Shown here piece by piece: positions 48,821 through 58,780 of a DNA stretch of 64,000 nt. Position 1 is the stretch's first letter, and the number at the start of each line of letters is the position of its first letter. The notes under the pieces were generated by a model, which searched no databases, was not told the DNA's origin, and saw only the letters and a list, made by a program, of their open reading frames with translations. Source of the DNA: Chitinophagaceae bacterium (GTDB lineage: Bacteria; Bacteroidota; Bacteroidia; Chitinophagales; Chitinophagaceae). The DNA is taken from NCBI GenBank assembly GCA_016721725.1, contig JADKHN010000001.1:1612001-1676000 (forward strand). The letters are read 5' to 3'. Both the position numbers and the translations under genes were made by a program.

Positions 48821-51800
48821 TTATTCTACAGATACCCGGATGCCTTCGCTGTGGGAGGTGAATTCGGGTGCGTACATACATTGTATGGTAGTGATGCCGT
48901 TGCTGAAATTTCCGGTATGGGTGACCAGCAAGGTATATTCAAATACATAGGTACCCTTGTTCAGCCAGCCGAAAAAGAAATTGGTGCTGGCGTCCTTGGT
49001 GCTTTCGTAATAGCCTAACCCGCCCTGGTATTTGTACTGGCTGAGGACATTGACAGGTTCCATACAGGCGGCCCGCATGTCCTTCATGTGAACGTATTCC
49101 ATGTTGCGGTCCACCCTTAATTCGATCCTCACTTTTACTTTGTCGCCGACCTGTAAAATGGCGCCGTCTTCCAGCGAGACCAAAACCGGGCCTTTTTCCG
49201 TATTCTTTTCAATGAACAGTTTCTTGTTCAGTTTCAGGGGCGTCTCTGCCGGGGTGATCTTATCCAGGTCTTCGAAATACTGCCAGTAAATGCTTCCCCA
49301 GCTAGTCCCTCCGCCCCCTGATGCGGGAACCTGGGATCCTGCTATTTTAGTGCTTACTGTGATATTTCCCATTTCGGGTTTCACGTCTTTTGAATCGAAT
49401 CGTTTTTTGAAATAACCCGTCCCGGCTTCTGTTGCATTTTCACTGCTTTTGATCACGGTATTACCCAAACTGATCGTTACCTCTTTCTCTTCGGCCAGCC
49501 CCCCGATAGTTATCGGGGTGCTGCCGCCTAACAGCAGCGCATAACAGGCTTCGGCCGTGGCCTTGGTGGTCTTCCAGTTCTGGGTCTGTTTTTGTTTCAG
49601 CAGCCAGGTCTTCAGGTCATCGATGGTCGTGACATTCTTATCAATATCGGTGAACGCTTCGATCATCATGGCCTGGGATTCGATCGGCGCCTGGTGCCAG
49701 TAATATCCGCCGGTGGTCCATTCTTTCCAGTACATCCCCATCTCTTCTTTGATGATGGCATTTTCTTTCAGCGAACGGATGATGGCAGCGGGAGTCTTCT
49801 CATCCTGGGTGCGGTGTAAGGACAGGGCGATCATGGCCTGCATGTACTTGCTGTTGCTGAGCCAGTATTTCTGCGACTGGCCACGGTAATATTTGTAAGC
49901 GGTCTGGGAAGTTTCCGGTACTTTATATTCAGGGAAGAAACTCCGCATGTACAAATACTGGATCGCGTAATAGCCCAGGTTGTTGCTACTGAGCTTGGCC
50001 TTATAACGGATGAGTTCATCGTAATCTTCCTTGATCTTTTTATCGAGATAAGGGATGGCTTTTTCCACGATGCCTTTGATCCGCTGATAACTGTCGCCCG
50101 AAAAGGCGTTCAGTTTTTTCAGGTGGCCGATCCCGGTGATGATGTATTGGGTCATGTACCGGTCGTCGGCGCCGCCTTTGAACCAGGTGAATCCGCCATT
50201 ACTGCTTTGCATCTCTTTGAGTTTGCCCAGGGCTTTGTCCTGTTCACTGCTCATCTTCACCATATCGAACAGCAAAGCGATGTTCTTCTTCTGCTGATTT
50301 TCGCTCTGCGCTTCGAGTACCCAGGGGGTTTCCTGTAACAAGGCTGATTTCAATTCCTCATTCTTTTGCAGGTTGCTCAGTAAGGCGGCCGTATCGGTGT
50401 TCTTCCATTTTTCAAAGACCGCTTTGATGCGGGGCATGGCCTGGCTGATATGCGATGCGAGGGTATTGGCATAATAACGGTTAAAGGTCTGTTCCACGCA
50501 GTCGTAAGGGTATTCCATCAGGTAAGGGAGGGACTGCACCGCGTACCAGGCCGGGTTGCTCGTGTATTCAACCGTAAGGGCATGCTGGCTGATCGTATTG
50601 CTGCCACTGCTGTTCAGCAGTTTTTCGAATTTGAAATTCTTGCTGGTCTGGTTGCGCAGGTTGAGCGGCAGGCTTTCGGTGACCAGCATCCGGTTGGTCA
50701 GCACCGGGAAGGCCATTTCTTCCCCGTCCGAAAAAGTTTCACCCAAAGCATTGGGTTTCGTGATGGCCTTGATGCGGTAAGTGAGGGCCGAATTGAAATT
50801 GAACGGGATCTCCATTGGAAATTTCACCGCTACGCTTTGTCCGGCCGCTACCGTAAAATACTGGTTGGGAAAAACATTCTTGAACCAGCCGTCCACCGGT
50901 CTGCCGCTGGCGGCATCGATCAGTTCTAACTGTGCGGTGCCCGTCACTTCGTTCTCGCCCAGGTTGACGATCTTGGCGCTGAATTCCATCCTGTCCCCTT
51001 CCCGCATGAAACGGGGAGCGTTGGGTTGAACCATCAGCGGCTTTTGGGTGATGGCGGTCTTTTCCAGGTAGCCGCTGACCAGGTTCCTGGTATGCGCCAG
51101 GGTCATCAGCTTCCATTGGGTGAGCGCCTCGGGCATGGTGAAGGAGAATTCGACCTGGCCTTCGGCATCGGTCTTGAGTTCGGGGAAAAAGAAAGCGGTC
51201 TCATTGAAATTCTTACGGATCTGTACGTTGTTATTGGCGGGTTTGTTTTGTCCGCCCGTATCCGCGGCATTGTCCGTTTTATCAAGAATACCATCCTTGT
51301 CGGTATCTTTTCCGGGGAGCCTTGCGCTCTTGGTCACCACTACTTCATTGAGTTCCGCTTTTTTATTCATCATTTCAGGAACGGGCGGCGGGGGAGGTGC
51401 GGACATGGCATAAACCCGACCTCCAACTTCTTTGCGATATCCATATCCATCGCTGTAGAACTCGAGCCCGATATCACTCAGCTGGTCGTAGGAACGATGG
51501 GGAACCGGGATATTCTCATAACCCGGCCTGGAAAAGGCATTTGAATTCACGAGGTTGAAACCCTGTCCCACCCAGCTGACCGTATTATTCAGGTAAGGCC
51601 AGATGTAGAGCGAACTCCATTGATGAGGAGCGAACTGATCCAATGAAGCGTCATACATCGCGGCCAGTATTTCTGCGGCGATCTTTTCACCCCTGGGACC
51701 GGTGATCTTCACTTTCCATTTTTCTTCACTGCCGGGGAGCATCTTATCCCGGAAGGTCTCATACCGGATCTGCAATTGTTTATTGCTCCAGGGTATGGCG

Positions 51801-54800
51801 ATGGATTCATTCCCGCTGTAAAGGCGGTTATGTTGTACAAAGGCATAACCCAGGGCCATCCCGCCCCGGTCGGATTCTGAAATGACCGACTGCAGGGCCA
51901 GCGGTTTTTTGGCATCAATATCATAATAACCCGTTTCAACCGGCTTGTTCATCCTGCTCACCGAATGGATGAGCCAGATCTTGTCATAGCCGGTGGCCAG
52001 TTGATAACCCAGTTTTTCACCGGGTTCCAAACCGGATTTCTGAACCAGTAATGAGATCGGCTGTTTCGATTCCTGCGCGGCGCGCTCCGAGGTCAGTTGA
52101 ATGTATTTTTCGGCCCTGACCTCCTCACCATATTTGTCTTTGGCAGTGGCGATGATCTTATACCAGCCCGCAGTGATCTTTTGGCCGGACAGGGAGAAGA
52201 GACCGTTCTCAGCGGTGGTATCCGCCCGGTCGAGTGCGATATCCCCTAAGGGCCATTTGGCCAGCTGGTCTTCATCCTGGTAAACGTCAAAGGGGAAGAG
52301 ATTGTAATATTCATCCCGGCTCATGACGAACTGGTCGGGCATTTCCCAGAACCGTTTGCGGAAGATCCGGTTCGGTTCAACGAGTTTCTGCATCATCACT
52401 TTAACCCGGGTCTTTTCATGAATGTCGTTGAGGTTGGTGCTGCGGATCACCAGGTTCTTGAGGCTGTCGGCCGGGAGTTCATCCATCCCGTCGATATTCA
52501 GCTGAAGCGCCTGGTAGGCCACGGCTACGGAACTGCTGCCGCTGCGTGTCTCCCCGTTGATATCGGTGATATCGGCGCTCACTTCATAATGGAATACAGG
52601 CTGGCTGCTTTTATCCACCGATTCATCCGGAAGGGCCTTAAACCGGATGGTGAATTCGCCTTTGGCATCGGTGATGGCTTCACCATTCGTGATCTCTGTC
52701 TCTTCGTTACTGCCGAAATTGTTCCGGTAATAGCCCCAGCCCCACCAGATGGGATAACGTACTTTACGGACCACCCGGAATTTTACTTTGGCTCCATCGA
52801 TGTTGTTCCCCGCATAGGCCTTAGCCGTTCCCGTTACATTGATCGAATCGTTGATCCGGTAGGTTCCTTTGGGTTTTTGTACCTCGGTAAAGAATTTGGG
52901 CCGCTTGTATTCCTCCACCCTGATGTATCGGGAGGCCTTTGTCGCGGAATCGTACAGGGAGAAACTGCCGTTCATCCCGCCTTCCGGGATCCGGAAGGAA
53001 CCTTTATACGATCCATATTCATTGGTGACGAGTTTCAGGTCGGCGATGCGCTGGCTATTGGCATCCTTGAACGTGATGGTGGTCCGGAAACCGGGGATCA
53101 CGGCGCTTTTGGCCGCGTCCGTCTCTTTCTGCAGTACGATCCCCTTGAAGTACACGGTTTGTCCCGGCCGGTAGATCGACCGGTCGGTGAACATAAAGGT
53201 CTGGGGTGCCGGTTCGGTTTTGTAACTATTGTAATAGGAAGAATAATTGTAGTCATCCGTGAAGAGTTCATCCGTTCCATAGTTGAACTGCATCAGGAAA
53301 TTCCGGTATTCTTTGCTTTCCGGTATTTTGAACAGTCCATTCTTATCGCTCGTATATTTCTCCATTTTCTTTTCCTCATACTTGCTGGCCTCATAATTAT
53401 AGACCGATTGCCACAACTGTACCTGGGCGCCGGACAGGGGCCTTCCGTTGTCGCGATGCAGCACATAATATTCGTTGCTGTTATTCTTGATATAACTGAT
53501 CTGGCTGACCTGGAAGATCTGCCGGGCGATGATGTTCCGGTTGAGGGAGAAATGTTCATCCAGGCTGGCGAGCAGAATATAGGTCCCGTTCTCTAAAGAT
53601 TCCGTTTTGATCTCCACACTGTGTTCCTGGTGATCCTGGAGGTTAGGCAGGGGCAGGTTCCAGCTTTTTACCGCCCTGAGTTCGGTATAGGCTTTCCATT
53701 GTTTCTCGTATTCGGTACGCTCAAGGGTTTTCAATTCGCTCCTGGAAGTTTTGATCACCCGCAGGTAAAGGGTTTTGACATTCCGGTATTTCACCAGGGT
53801 GCGGAAAGGCTGTCCCGGCACATTTACTTTTTCGGTAAGCAGGTTCAGGCCGGGTTGATCGATCTGGTTGATCAGGTTCCGGGCGTTGATACCGCCAACC
53901 GATTTCGGAAAACGGGCAAAAGCCTGTTCGCATAGTTCCCGGGCCCTTTTGATCTCGTATTGGTTTTTGGTTTTCCTGACAGGTTCATAATCCTGCCCGC
54001 GCTGGTAATAGATGTTGGCCCTCAGGTACATGGCTGTTGCGGCATAGGCATTGTCGGGATAGGTGGTCTCGATCTGTTTCAGGGCCGACTCGTATCGGTC
54101 CTCTTTATCGGCCATCACGCCGTTCTCATGAACGAATGACAAACGGAGCAGGTCGGCATCGAGCCTGGCGTCCGGACTGGCATCGGCCAGGTGAAAGCTC
54201 AGCAGTTCCTGGAAAAGCACGAGGGCCCGGTGTTGCAGGGATGCGGTATCCTTAGTGGCGAACCGGGCTTTTACAAATTCAGCAGCCTGGGCGAATGCTT
54301 CCGGCTCTTTTATCGTGAACCGGTAGGCCGGCCGGGTAAGATCCGATTCGTCATTCATGAAAAAAGCGATCGCACGGTGGGCCAGGAAATCGTAGAGCGT
54401 AGGCCTCAGATTACGGGTGTTCTCCCCCTTGATGAGGATGGGGTCGAAATCACCGACGGAGGTGGACTTCAGTAATTTTTCACCCGAGAGGGAGGCGTTA
54501 TACAGTGCCGTTACCGTAGCGTAGAGTTTATCCATGCTCCAGGTGGTTATGTCACGGCTTTTTTCATTGGCGAGTTTGGTGCGGTTGTAGAATTTCCACC
54601 GGTTGTTCTGGAGGTAATCCCAGAACATCTGCGCCTGCATGCTCTGCAGGATATTTTTTGAAGGCGCTTTAGCTTTGGCGATGAGTGTATCTACAAAGAA
54701 AATATTCTTCTCCTGGCTGTCCTCTTCGATGAGGTTCCGGTATTTTACCTGGTACATGCAGCTTTTGATCTGCTGGGCGTCGTTGTTATCGCGCTGGGCC

Positions 54801-54970
54801 ATCGTATAAATGGACAGGACCTCCTGCAGGGCGCTTTTATTCAGTCCCTTCTTTTCGAGGTCCTCCACTTTTTTCCAGTTCTTTTCGTAGTTGTCTTTTG
54901 TTTGTGCCATAAGCGATGATGTGATGCCTGTTAAGATGCAGACAGACCAGAATAATTTCCTTATAGACAT
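48821..54970 (-). CDS. Bacterial alpha-2-macroglobulin family protein with CxEQ thioester motif
   Basis: About 2,049 residues from the ATG at 54970 (MSIRKLFWSVCILTG), which starts the signal peptide. Order: helical N-terminal region, MG-type beta domains (FMFTDRSIYRPGQTVYFKGI is the MG2 landmark), a bait-like region, then the A2M domain (FFFPELKTDAEGQVEFSFTM and PEALTQWKLMTLAHT), and the thioester domain with YPYDCVEQTFNRYY, Cys at about residue 1491 and Gln three further on. A complement-type helical domain and a C-terminal beta domain follow. The insert ahead of the A2M domain contains ELNEVVVTKSARL and the acidic DTDKDGILDKTDN. Family knowledge: periplasmic or surface protease trap. No PBP1C gene is adjacent. 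Confidence 0.9.
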   Translation of the reverse strand: MSIRKLFWSVCILTGITSSLMAQTKDNYEKNWKKVEDLEKKGLNKSALQEVLSIYTMAQRDNNDAQQIKSCMYQVKYRNLIEEDSQEKNIFFVDTLIAKAKAPSKNILQSMQAQMFWDYLQNNRWKFYNRTKLANEKSRDITTWSMDKLYATVTALYNASLSGEKLLKSTSVGDFDPILIKGENTRNLRPTLYDFLAHRAIAFFMNDESDLTRPAYRFTIKEPEAFAQAAEFVKARFATKDTASLQHRALVLFQELLSFHLADASPDARLDADLLRLSFVHENGVMADKEDRYESALKQIETTYPDNAYAATAMYLRANIYYQRGQDYEPVRKTKNQYEIKRARELCEQAFARFPKSVGGINARNLINQIDQPGLNLLTEKVNVPGQPFRTLVKYRNVKTLYLRVIKTSRSELKTLERTEYEKQWKAYTELRAVKSWNLPLPNLQDHQEHSVEIKTESLENGTYILLASLDEHFSLNRNIIARQIFQVSQISYIKNNSNEYYVLHRDNGRPLSGAQVQLWQSVYNYEASKYEEKKMEKYTSDKNGLFKIPESKEYRNFLMQFNYGTDELFTDDYNYSSYYNSYKTEPAPQTFMFTDRSIYRPGQTVYFKGIVLQKETDAAKSAVIPGFRTTITFKDANSQRIADLKLVTNEYGSYKGSFRIPEGGMNGSFSLYDSATKASRYIRVEEYKRPKFFTEVQKPKGTYRINDSINVTGTAKAYAGNNIDGAKVKFRVVRKVRYPIWWGWGYYRNNFGSNEETEITNGEAITDAKGEFTIRFKALPDESVDKSSQPVFHYEVSADITDINGETRSGSSSVAVAYQALQLNIDGMDELPADSLKNLVIRSTNLNDIHEKTRVKVMMQKLVEPNRIFRKRFWEMPDQFVMSRDEYYNLFPFDVYQDEDQLAKWPLGDIALDRADTTAENGLFSLSGQKITAGWYKIIATAKDKYGEEVRAEKYIQLTSERAAQESKQPISLLVQKSGLEPGEKLGYQLATGYDKIWLIHSVSRMNKPVETGYYDIDAKKPLALQSVISESDRGGMALGYAFVQHNRLYSGNESIAIPWSNKQLQIRYETFRDKMLPGSEEKWKVKITGPRGEKIAAEILAAMYDASLDQFAPHQWSSLYIWPYLNNTVSWVGQGFNLVNSNAFSRPGYENIPVPHRSYDQLSDIGLEFYSDGYGYRKEVGGRVYAMSAPPPPPVPEMMNKKAELNEVVVTKSARLPGKDTDKDGILDKTDNAADTGGQNKPANNNVQIRKNFNETAFFFPELKTDAEGQVEFSFTMPEALTQWKLMTLAHTRNLVSGYLEKTAITQKPLMVQPNAPRFMREGDRMEFSAKIVNLGENEVTGTAQLELIDAASGRPVDGWFKNVFPNQYFTVAAGQSVAVKFPMEIPFNFNSALTYRIKAITKPNALGETFSDGEEMAFPVLTNRMLVTESLPLNLRNQTSKNFKFEKLLNSSGSNTISQHALTVEYTSNPAWYAVQSLPYLMEYPYDCVEQTFNRYYANTLASHISQAMPRIKAVFEKWKNTDTAALLSNLQKNEELKSALLQETPWVLEAQSENQQKKNIALLFDMVKMSSEQDKALGKLKEMQSSNGGFTWFKGGADDRYMTQYIITGIGHLKKLNAFSGDSYQRIKGIVEKAIPYLDKKIKEDYDELIRYKAKLSSNNLGYYAIQYLYMRSFFPEYKVPETSQTAYKYYRGQSQKYWLSNSKYMQAMIALSLHRTQDEKTPAAIIRSLKENAIIKEEMGMYWKEWTTGGYYWHQAPIESQAMMIEAFTDIDKNVTTIDDLKTWLLKQKQTQNWKTTKATAEACYALLLGGSTPITIGGLAEEKEVTISLGNTVIKSSENATEAGTGYFKKRFDSKDVKPEMGNITVSTKIAGSQVPASGGGGTSWGSIYWQYFEDLDKITPAETPLKLNKKLFIEKNTEKGPVLVSLEDGAILQVGDKVKVRIELRVDRNMEYVHMKDMRAACMEPVNVLSQYKYQGGLGYYESTKDASTNFFFGWLNKGTYVFEYTLLVTHTGNFSNGITTIQCMYAPEFTSHSEGIRVSVE

Positions 54971-55175
54971 AGGATGAAATTTAGTGACAAGATACAATAT
55001 GTTGATTAGCGGAAAGATGATTTATATCAATATCCCGCCCGCCGGATAATGAGATGTGACGCGGGCTCCGATTGCACAAAACGCCCGGCTTTTTTTTCTT
55101 TAACTTTTTATTAAGCATTGTTTTCAGCGGTGCGGCACAGGGTTTGGAATAGTACCGGTATAAAACCTAAACAGT

Positions 55176-55895
55176 ATGAAAAAGATCTTTACACTTTCAG
55201 CAACCCTATTGGCCAGCATATTACTTTATGCCGGGCCTAACCAGTCCAAACTCAGCGTGTCCTCCGCCGGAAACAGTGAGATCCGCGTCATGGTGGATGG
55301 CAGCAAGTACCGGACCAACAACAACGCCGTAATGATCGGAAACCTGAAAAGCGGGTACCATGCCGTAAAAGTGTACCGGGTGACCCAGGGCCGTGACAAC
55401 AACGGCTGTAACGGCAGACCCAGGAATAACATGCAACTGGTATACAGCAGCAATATTTACGTGAAGCCGCAATATCACGTCGATATCACCATCAACCGTT
55501 TCGGCAAGGCCCTGGTGGATGAGCAGCTGATCAGCGCCGGTTTTTATGATGACGAGGATGACGATTGGTGGGGAAACGATCAGCCCGGCTCCTACGGCAA
55601 CCAGGCGATGGATGCCCGCAGCTTTGACCAGTTGAAACAGACCCTGAGCAAGGAAGGATTCACTTCAACCCGCATGAGTATCGCAAAAAGTGTGATCCCG
55701 AATAATTATTACACCACCGCGCAGGTGAAGGAGCTGCTTGACCTGTTCAGCTTTGATAACAGCAAGATGGAACTGGCCCGGCTGGCATATGATTATACCA
55801 TCGACAAAGGGAATTATTATATCCTGGCCGACGCGTTCAGTTTCAGCAGCAGCAAGGATGAACTGATGAAATTCATTCAGACCAAAAAAGTATAA
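55176..55895 (+). CDS. DUF4476-domain secreted protein
   Basis: 239 residues. The signal peptide (MKKIFTLSATLLASILLYAG) is followed by a small beta-domain of about 90 residues (IRVMVDGSKYRT, then GYHAVKVYRV) and an acidic linker (YDDEDDDWWGND). The C-terminal helical DUF4476 domain (residues about 145-239, FDQLKQTLSKEGFTSTRMSI, then TTAQVKELLDLFSFDNSKME) is typical in Bacteroidota secreted proteins of unknown function. The gene is divergent from the A2M gene and has its own strong terminator. No functional assignment is possible. Confidence 0.88.
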   Translation: MKKIFTLSATLLASILLYAGPNQSKLSVSSAGNSEIRVMVDGSKYRTNNNAVMIGNLKSGYHAVKVYRVTQGRDNNGCNGRPRNNMQLVYSSNIYVKPQYHVDITINRFGKALVDEQLISAGFYDDEDDDWWGNDQPGSYGNQAMDARSFDQLKQTLSKEGFTSTRMSIAKSVIPNNYYTTAQVKELLDLFSFDNSKMELARLAYDYTIDKGNYYILADAFSFSSSKDELMKFIQTKKV

Positions 55896-55925
55896 ATCGT
55901 TTTTTTTCGTGGCTATGCTTGAAGG

Positions 55926-55951
55926 CCGGGGCGAAAGCCCCGGTTTTTTTT
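55926..55951 (+). terminator. Terminator of the DUF4476 gene
   Basis: CCGGGGC and GCCCCGG pair around GAAA (a stable tetraloop), followed by eight T residues. It begins 31 bases after the stop. Confidence 0.92.
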
Positions 55952-55974
55952 ATCAGCCGGCCTCACCCCTTATT

Positions 55975-55995
55975 CCCCTCTCCCGGGGAGAGGGG
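55975..55995. repeat. GC-rich palindrome flanked by CCTCACCCC
   Basis: CCCCTCTCC-CGG-GGAGAGGGG is a perfect 9-bp stem, preceded by CCTCACCCC. It is a single unit of the same style as the B-type copies in the array at 48595-48814 (CCTCACC, then CTCCCTCTCC). Confidence 0.6.
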
Positions 55996-56020
55996 GTGCG
56001 AATGGGGAGTCTTATTATGC

Positions 56021-56046
56021 AAAGACCCTGCTCAGGCAGGGTCTTT
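56021..56046 (-). terminator. Terminator-like hairpin after sucD
   Basis: AAAGACCCTGC and GCAGGGTCTTT form a perfect 11-bp stem around four bases, 24 bases beyond the sucD stop. A clear T-tract beyond the stem is lacking on the minus strand, so its strength is uncertain. Confidence 0.6.
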
Positions 56047-56069
56047 GTATCAATGATATGTTTGTTAGA

Positions 56070-56948
56070 TCATTTATTGATCGCTTCGGCCATCACTTTG
56101 CCGATATCGGCCGGACTGGCTACCACATGGATCCCGCATTCGGCCATGATCTTCATCTTGGCTGCTGCGGTATCATCCGCTCCGCCAACGATGGCGCCGG
56201 CATGTCCCATACGACGTCCGGGAGGAGCTGTTTGTCCGGCGATGAAACCCACCACCGGTTTTTTATTGCCGGTCGATTTGATATACTGAGCGGCCTCGGC
56301 TTCCATGCCACCGCCGATCTCGCCGATCATCACAATGGCGTCGGTCTCCGGATCGTTCATGAACAGTTCAACCGCTTCGCGGGTGGTGGTGCCGATGATG
56401 GGGTCACCGCCGATCCCGATGGCGGTGGAAATACCCAGTCCGGCCTTGGCTACCTGGTCGGCCGCTTCATAGGTCAAAGTGCCCGATTTTGAAACGATGC
56501 CGATCCGGCCTTTCTTAAAGATGAATCCGGGCATGATGCCCACTTTGCATTCCTCCGCGGTGATCACGCCGGGGCAATTCGGGCCCACCAGGCGGGTGCC
56601 CCTGGTTGACTGAAGGTAATTCTTCACTTTGACCATGTCCTGGACGGGAATGCCTTCGGTGATGCAAACCACCAGGCCGATACCCGCGTCAGCCGCTTCC
56701 ATGATGGCATCGGCGGCAAAAGCCGGGGGTACAAAAATGATGCTCACATCAGCGCCTGTATTTTTTACCGCATCGGCCACGGTATTGAAGACCGGCTTTT
56801 CGAGGTGGGTACTGCCGCCTTTTCCCGGTGTGACGCCTCCAACTACATTGGTTCCGTATTCGATCATCTGCGTGGCATGAAAAGTGCCTTCCGTACCGGT
56901 GAAGCCCTGAACGATGATCTTTGAATGGTTGTTAACGAGAACTGACAT
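56070..56948 (-). CDS. sucD: Succinyl-CoA ligase, alpha subunit
   Basis: About 292 residues from the ATG at 56948 (MSVLVNNHSKIIVQGFTG), the normal SucD length and start; an ATG at 57083 would add 45 unrelated residues. The CoA-binding Rossmann domain holds GGVTPGKGGSTHLEKPVF, and the ligase domain has GPNCPGVITAEECKVGIMPG. The phosphorylated catalytic histidine is in GRRMGHAGAIVGG. It makes succinate plus ATP or GTP from succinyl-CoA in the TCA cycle. The beta subunit gene is not next to it in this window. A full -7 element lies at 56991-56998. Confidence 0.95.
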   Translation of the reverse strand: MSVLVNNHSKIIVQGFTGTEGTFHATQMIEYGTNVVGGVTPGKGGSTHLEKPVFNTVADAVKNTGADVSIIFVPPAFAADAIMEAADAGIGLVVCITEGIPVQDMVKVKNYLQSTRGTRLVGPNCPGVITAEECKVGIMPGFIFKKGRIGIVSKSGTLTYEAADQVAKAGLGISTAIGIGGDPIIGTTTREAVELFMNDPETDAIVMIGEIGGGMEAEAAQYIKSTGNKKPVVGFIAGQTAPPGRRMGHAGAIVGGADDTAAAKMKIMAECGIHVVASPADIGKVMAEAINK

Positions 56949-56990
56949 GTGTTCAATTAAGAATTTAAAATGAAGAATTAAAAATTGCCG

Positions 56991-56998
56991 CAAAGATA
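56991..56998 (-). promoter_or_regulatory. -7 promoter element of sucD
   Basis: The minus strand reads TATCTTTG, a full TAnnTTTG match, 43 bases ahead of the ATG at 56948. This supports the short start rather than the longer frame from 57083. Confidence 0.55.
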
Positions 56999-57113
56999 GG
57001 GTACTTGAGGTATAGGTTAAAATGCTTGTTTTTGGGCCAGCGGAAGTTCCCTGACCCTGCTTCAGTGGCGACGCTCCGTTCAAGATCAGTCCGCTGTTCA
57101 GCCTTATTAACAG

Positions 57114-57923
57114 TTATTTGAGCAGTGCGTCCATATCCCGGTCGTTATCGATCTTGCCCCGGGCTTCCAGCATGCGCATATCTTTGGCATCTCGTAAGAA
57201 TTCGGAAGCGAAAATGAAACTGTTGAGCAGTTTGTTCTTAGAGAAGATGATCTCCTGGTTGGTGCCGCTCCATTCTTTCTTGCCGTCGGCCAGGTAAAGG
57301 ATGTTCTCACCGATCTCCATGACGCTGTTCATGTCGTGGGTATTGATCACCGTGGTCATATTGAATTCCTTGGTGATGTCGAGGATCAGTTTGTCGATCA
57401 CCAGCGCCGTCAGGGGATCAAGTCCTGAGTTGGGTTCATCACAAAACAGGTATTTGGGGTTCAATACGATGGCCCGGGCGATGCCCACCCTTTTTTTCAT
57501 GCCACCGCTGATCTCGGCCGGGTATTTCTTGTTGGCGCCGACCAGGTTCACCCTTTCCAGCACCTCATTCACCCGCTTTTGTTTTTCGGCATGGTTCATG
57601 GAAGCGAACATATCCAGGGGGAACTTGACGTTTTGTTCAACGGTCATGCTGTCGAACAGGGCCGATCCCTGGAAAAGCATCCCGATCTGCTGACGCAGAT
57701 TCTTGCGCGCATCATCCTCCATATCAAGAAAAGAGGAACCATCATAATTGATCTCGCCATGGTCGGGCACGATCAGTCCGACCAGGCATTTCTGCAAAAC
57801 GGTCTTGCCGCTGCCGCTGGATCCGATGATGAGGTTGCACTTGCCGGTCTCCATCACATGACTGATATCTTCCAGCACGATCTTGTCGTCGAAACTCTTT
57901 CTGATATGGTTGAATTCGATCAT
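57114..57923 (-). CDS. MlaF-like ABC transporter ATP-binding protein
   Basis: About 269 residues from the ATG at 57923 (MIEFNHIRKSFDDK). Walker A is GSSGSGKTVLQ, the signature is ISGGMKKRVGIARA and Walker B is YLFCDEPNSGLDPLT, followed by THDMNSVME. The GGMKKR signature and GLDP form are characteristic of the MlaF/phospholipid-trafficking class. The start codon overlaps the stop of the permease gene by one base (TAATG), indicating translational coupling. With the MlaE-like permease it forms the inner-membrane core of a lipid transporter; substrate-binding MlaD is not in the immediate vicinity. Confidence 0.9.
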   Translation of the reverse strand: MIEFNHIRKSFDDKIVLEDISHVMETGKCNLIIGSSGSGKTVLQKCLVGLIVPDHGEINYDGSSFLDMEDDARKNLRQQIGMLFQGSALFDSMTVEQNVKFPLDMFASMNHAEKQKRVNEVLERVNLVGANKKYPAEISGGMKKRVGIARAIVLNPKYLFCDEPNSGLDPLTALVIDKLILDITKEFNMTTVINTHDMNSVMEIGENILYLADGKKEWSGTNQEIIFSKNKLLNSFIFASEFLRDAKDMRMLEARGKIDNDRDMDALLK

Positions 57924-58663
57924 TAATTTAAGAATATGGCAGCCAGTACATAATCGGCGAACAGGATCATCACACAACTCACCACTACGCTTTTGGTGCT
58001 GCTTCTCCCGATCTCCAGGGCGCCGCCTTTGACAAAATAGCCGTAGTAGGCCGGGATCGAACTGATGATGAACGCGAAAGTCACCGCCTTGTACATGGCA
58101 AATAACACATTATAAGGAACAAAGCTTTCTAACAACCCCTTGTCGTACACGTCGGCAGGCAGGATACCGGAAAAGGTCCCGGCCAGCCGGCCACCCCAGA
58201 TGCCCAGGGCCATGGAGAGTATCACCAGTAAAGGAATGGTGAGCAGGGATGCGGCGATCTTGGGCATGACCAGGTAGGCTTTCGAATTGATGCCCATGAT
58301 CTCCAGGGCATCGATCTGCTCACTCACCCGCATATTGCCCAGCTCACTGGCGATCTTGCTGCCCACCACGCCGGCCAGTACGATACAGACAATGGTGGGG
58401 GCGAATTCAAGGATCACCGTATCCCGGACGATCTGTGCGATGGTGGATTGAGGTATGATGGGGCTCACCAGCTGGTAGGCGGTCTGTACGGCGCTCACCG
58501 CGCCCATGAAGACCGAGATGAGGACGACGATCCCCAGGGAGCCGATGCCGATCTCCACACACTGGTGCATGAATTCCTTCCAGTACATGCGCATGTTCTC
58601 CGGTCTCGACATGAGCCCCTTCAGCATGAGCAGGTAACGGCCAAAGTGAGTAAAGAAACCCAT
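57923..58663 (-). CDS. MlaE-like ABC transporter permease
   Basis: 246 residues with five to six transmembrane segments. The conserved MlaE/YrbE stretch VLAGVVGSKIASELGNMRVSEQIDALEIMGIN (residues about 97-128) is present, followed by FAFIISSIPAYYGYFVKGGALEIG near the C-terminus. The family acts in retrograde phospholipid movement between outer and inner membranes, or in related lipid uptake. The gene overlaps the ATPase gene by one base. A full TATATTTG element lies 57 bases upstream. Confidence 0.92.
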   Translation of the reverse strand: MGFFTHFGRYLLMLKGLMSRPENMRMYWKEFMHQCVEIGIGSLGIVVLISVFMGAVSAVQTAYQLVSPIIPQSTIAQIVRDTVILEFAPTIVCIVLAGVVGSKIASELGNMRVSEQIDALEIMGINSKAYLVMPKIAASLLTIPLLVILSMALGIWGGRLAGTFSGILPADVYDKGLLESFVPYNVLFAMYKAVTFAFIISSIPAYYGYFVKGGALEIGRSSTKSVVVSCVMILFADYVLAAIFLN

Positions 58664-58719
58664 GTTTAGTTTGTTGTTTATTGTCTTAAAAAGTCAGGCT
58701 CAGTTTCTGAACGCCAACT

Positions 58720-58727
58720 CAAATATA
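58720..58727 (-). promoter_or_regulatory. -7 promoter element of the MlaEF-like operon
   Basis: The minus strand reads TATATTTG, a full TAnnTTTG match, about 57 bases before the permease ATG at 58663. A TTTG is present further upstream at a longer than usual distance. Confidence 0.5.
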
Positions 58728-58780
58728 GGACCGATGCGAATTGAACGAACCAAAAACCACAAACCCCAAACCGGTAACCT

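Noticed and set aside
52418..53596. 392-residue plus-strand open frame
   Set aside because: It is the antisense shadow of the alpha-2-macroglobulin gene, whose domain motifs are continuous in the other strand.
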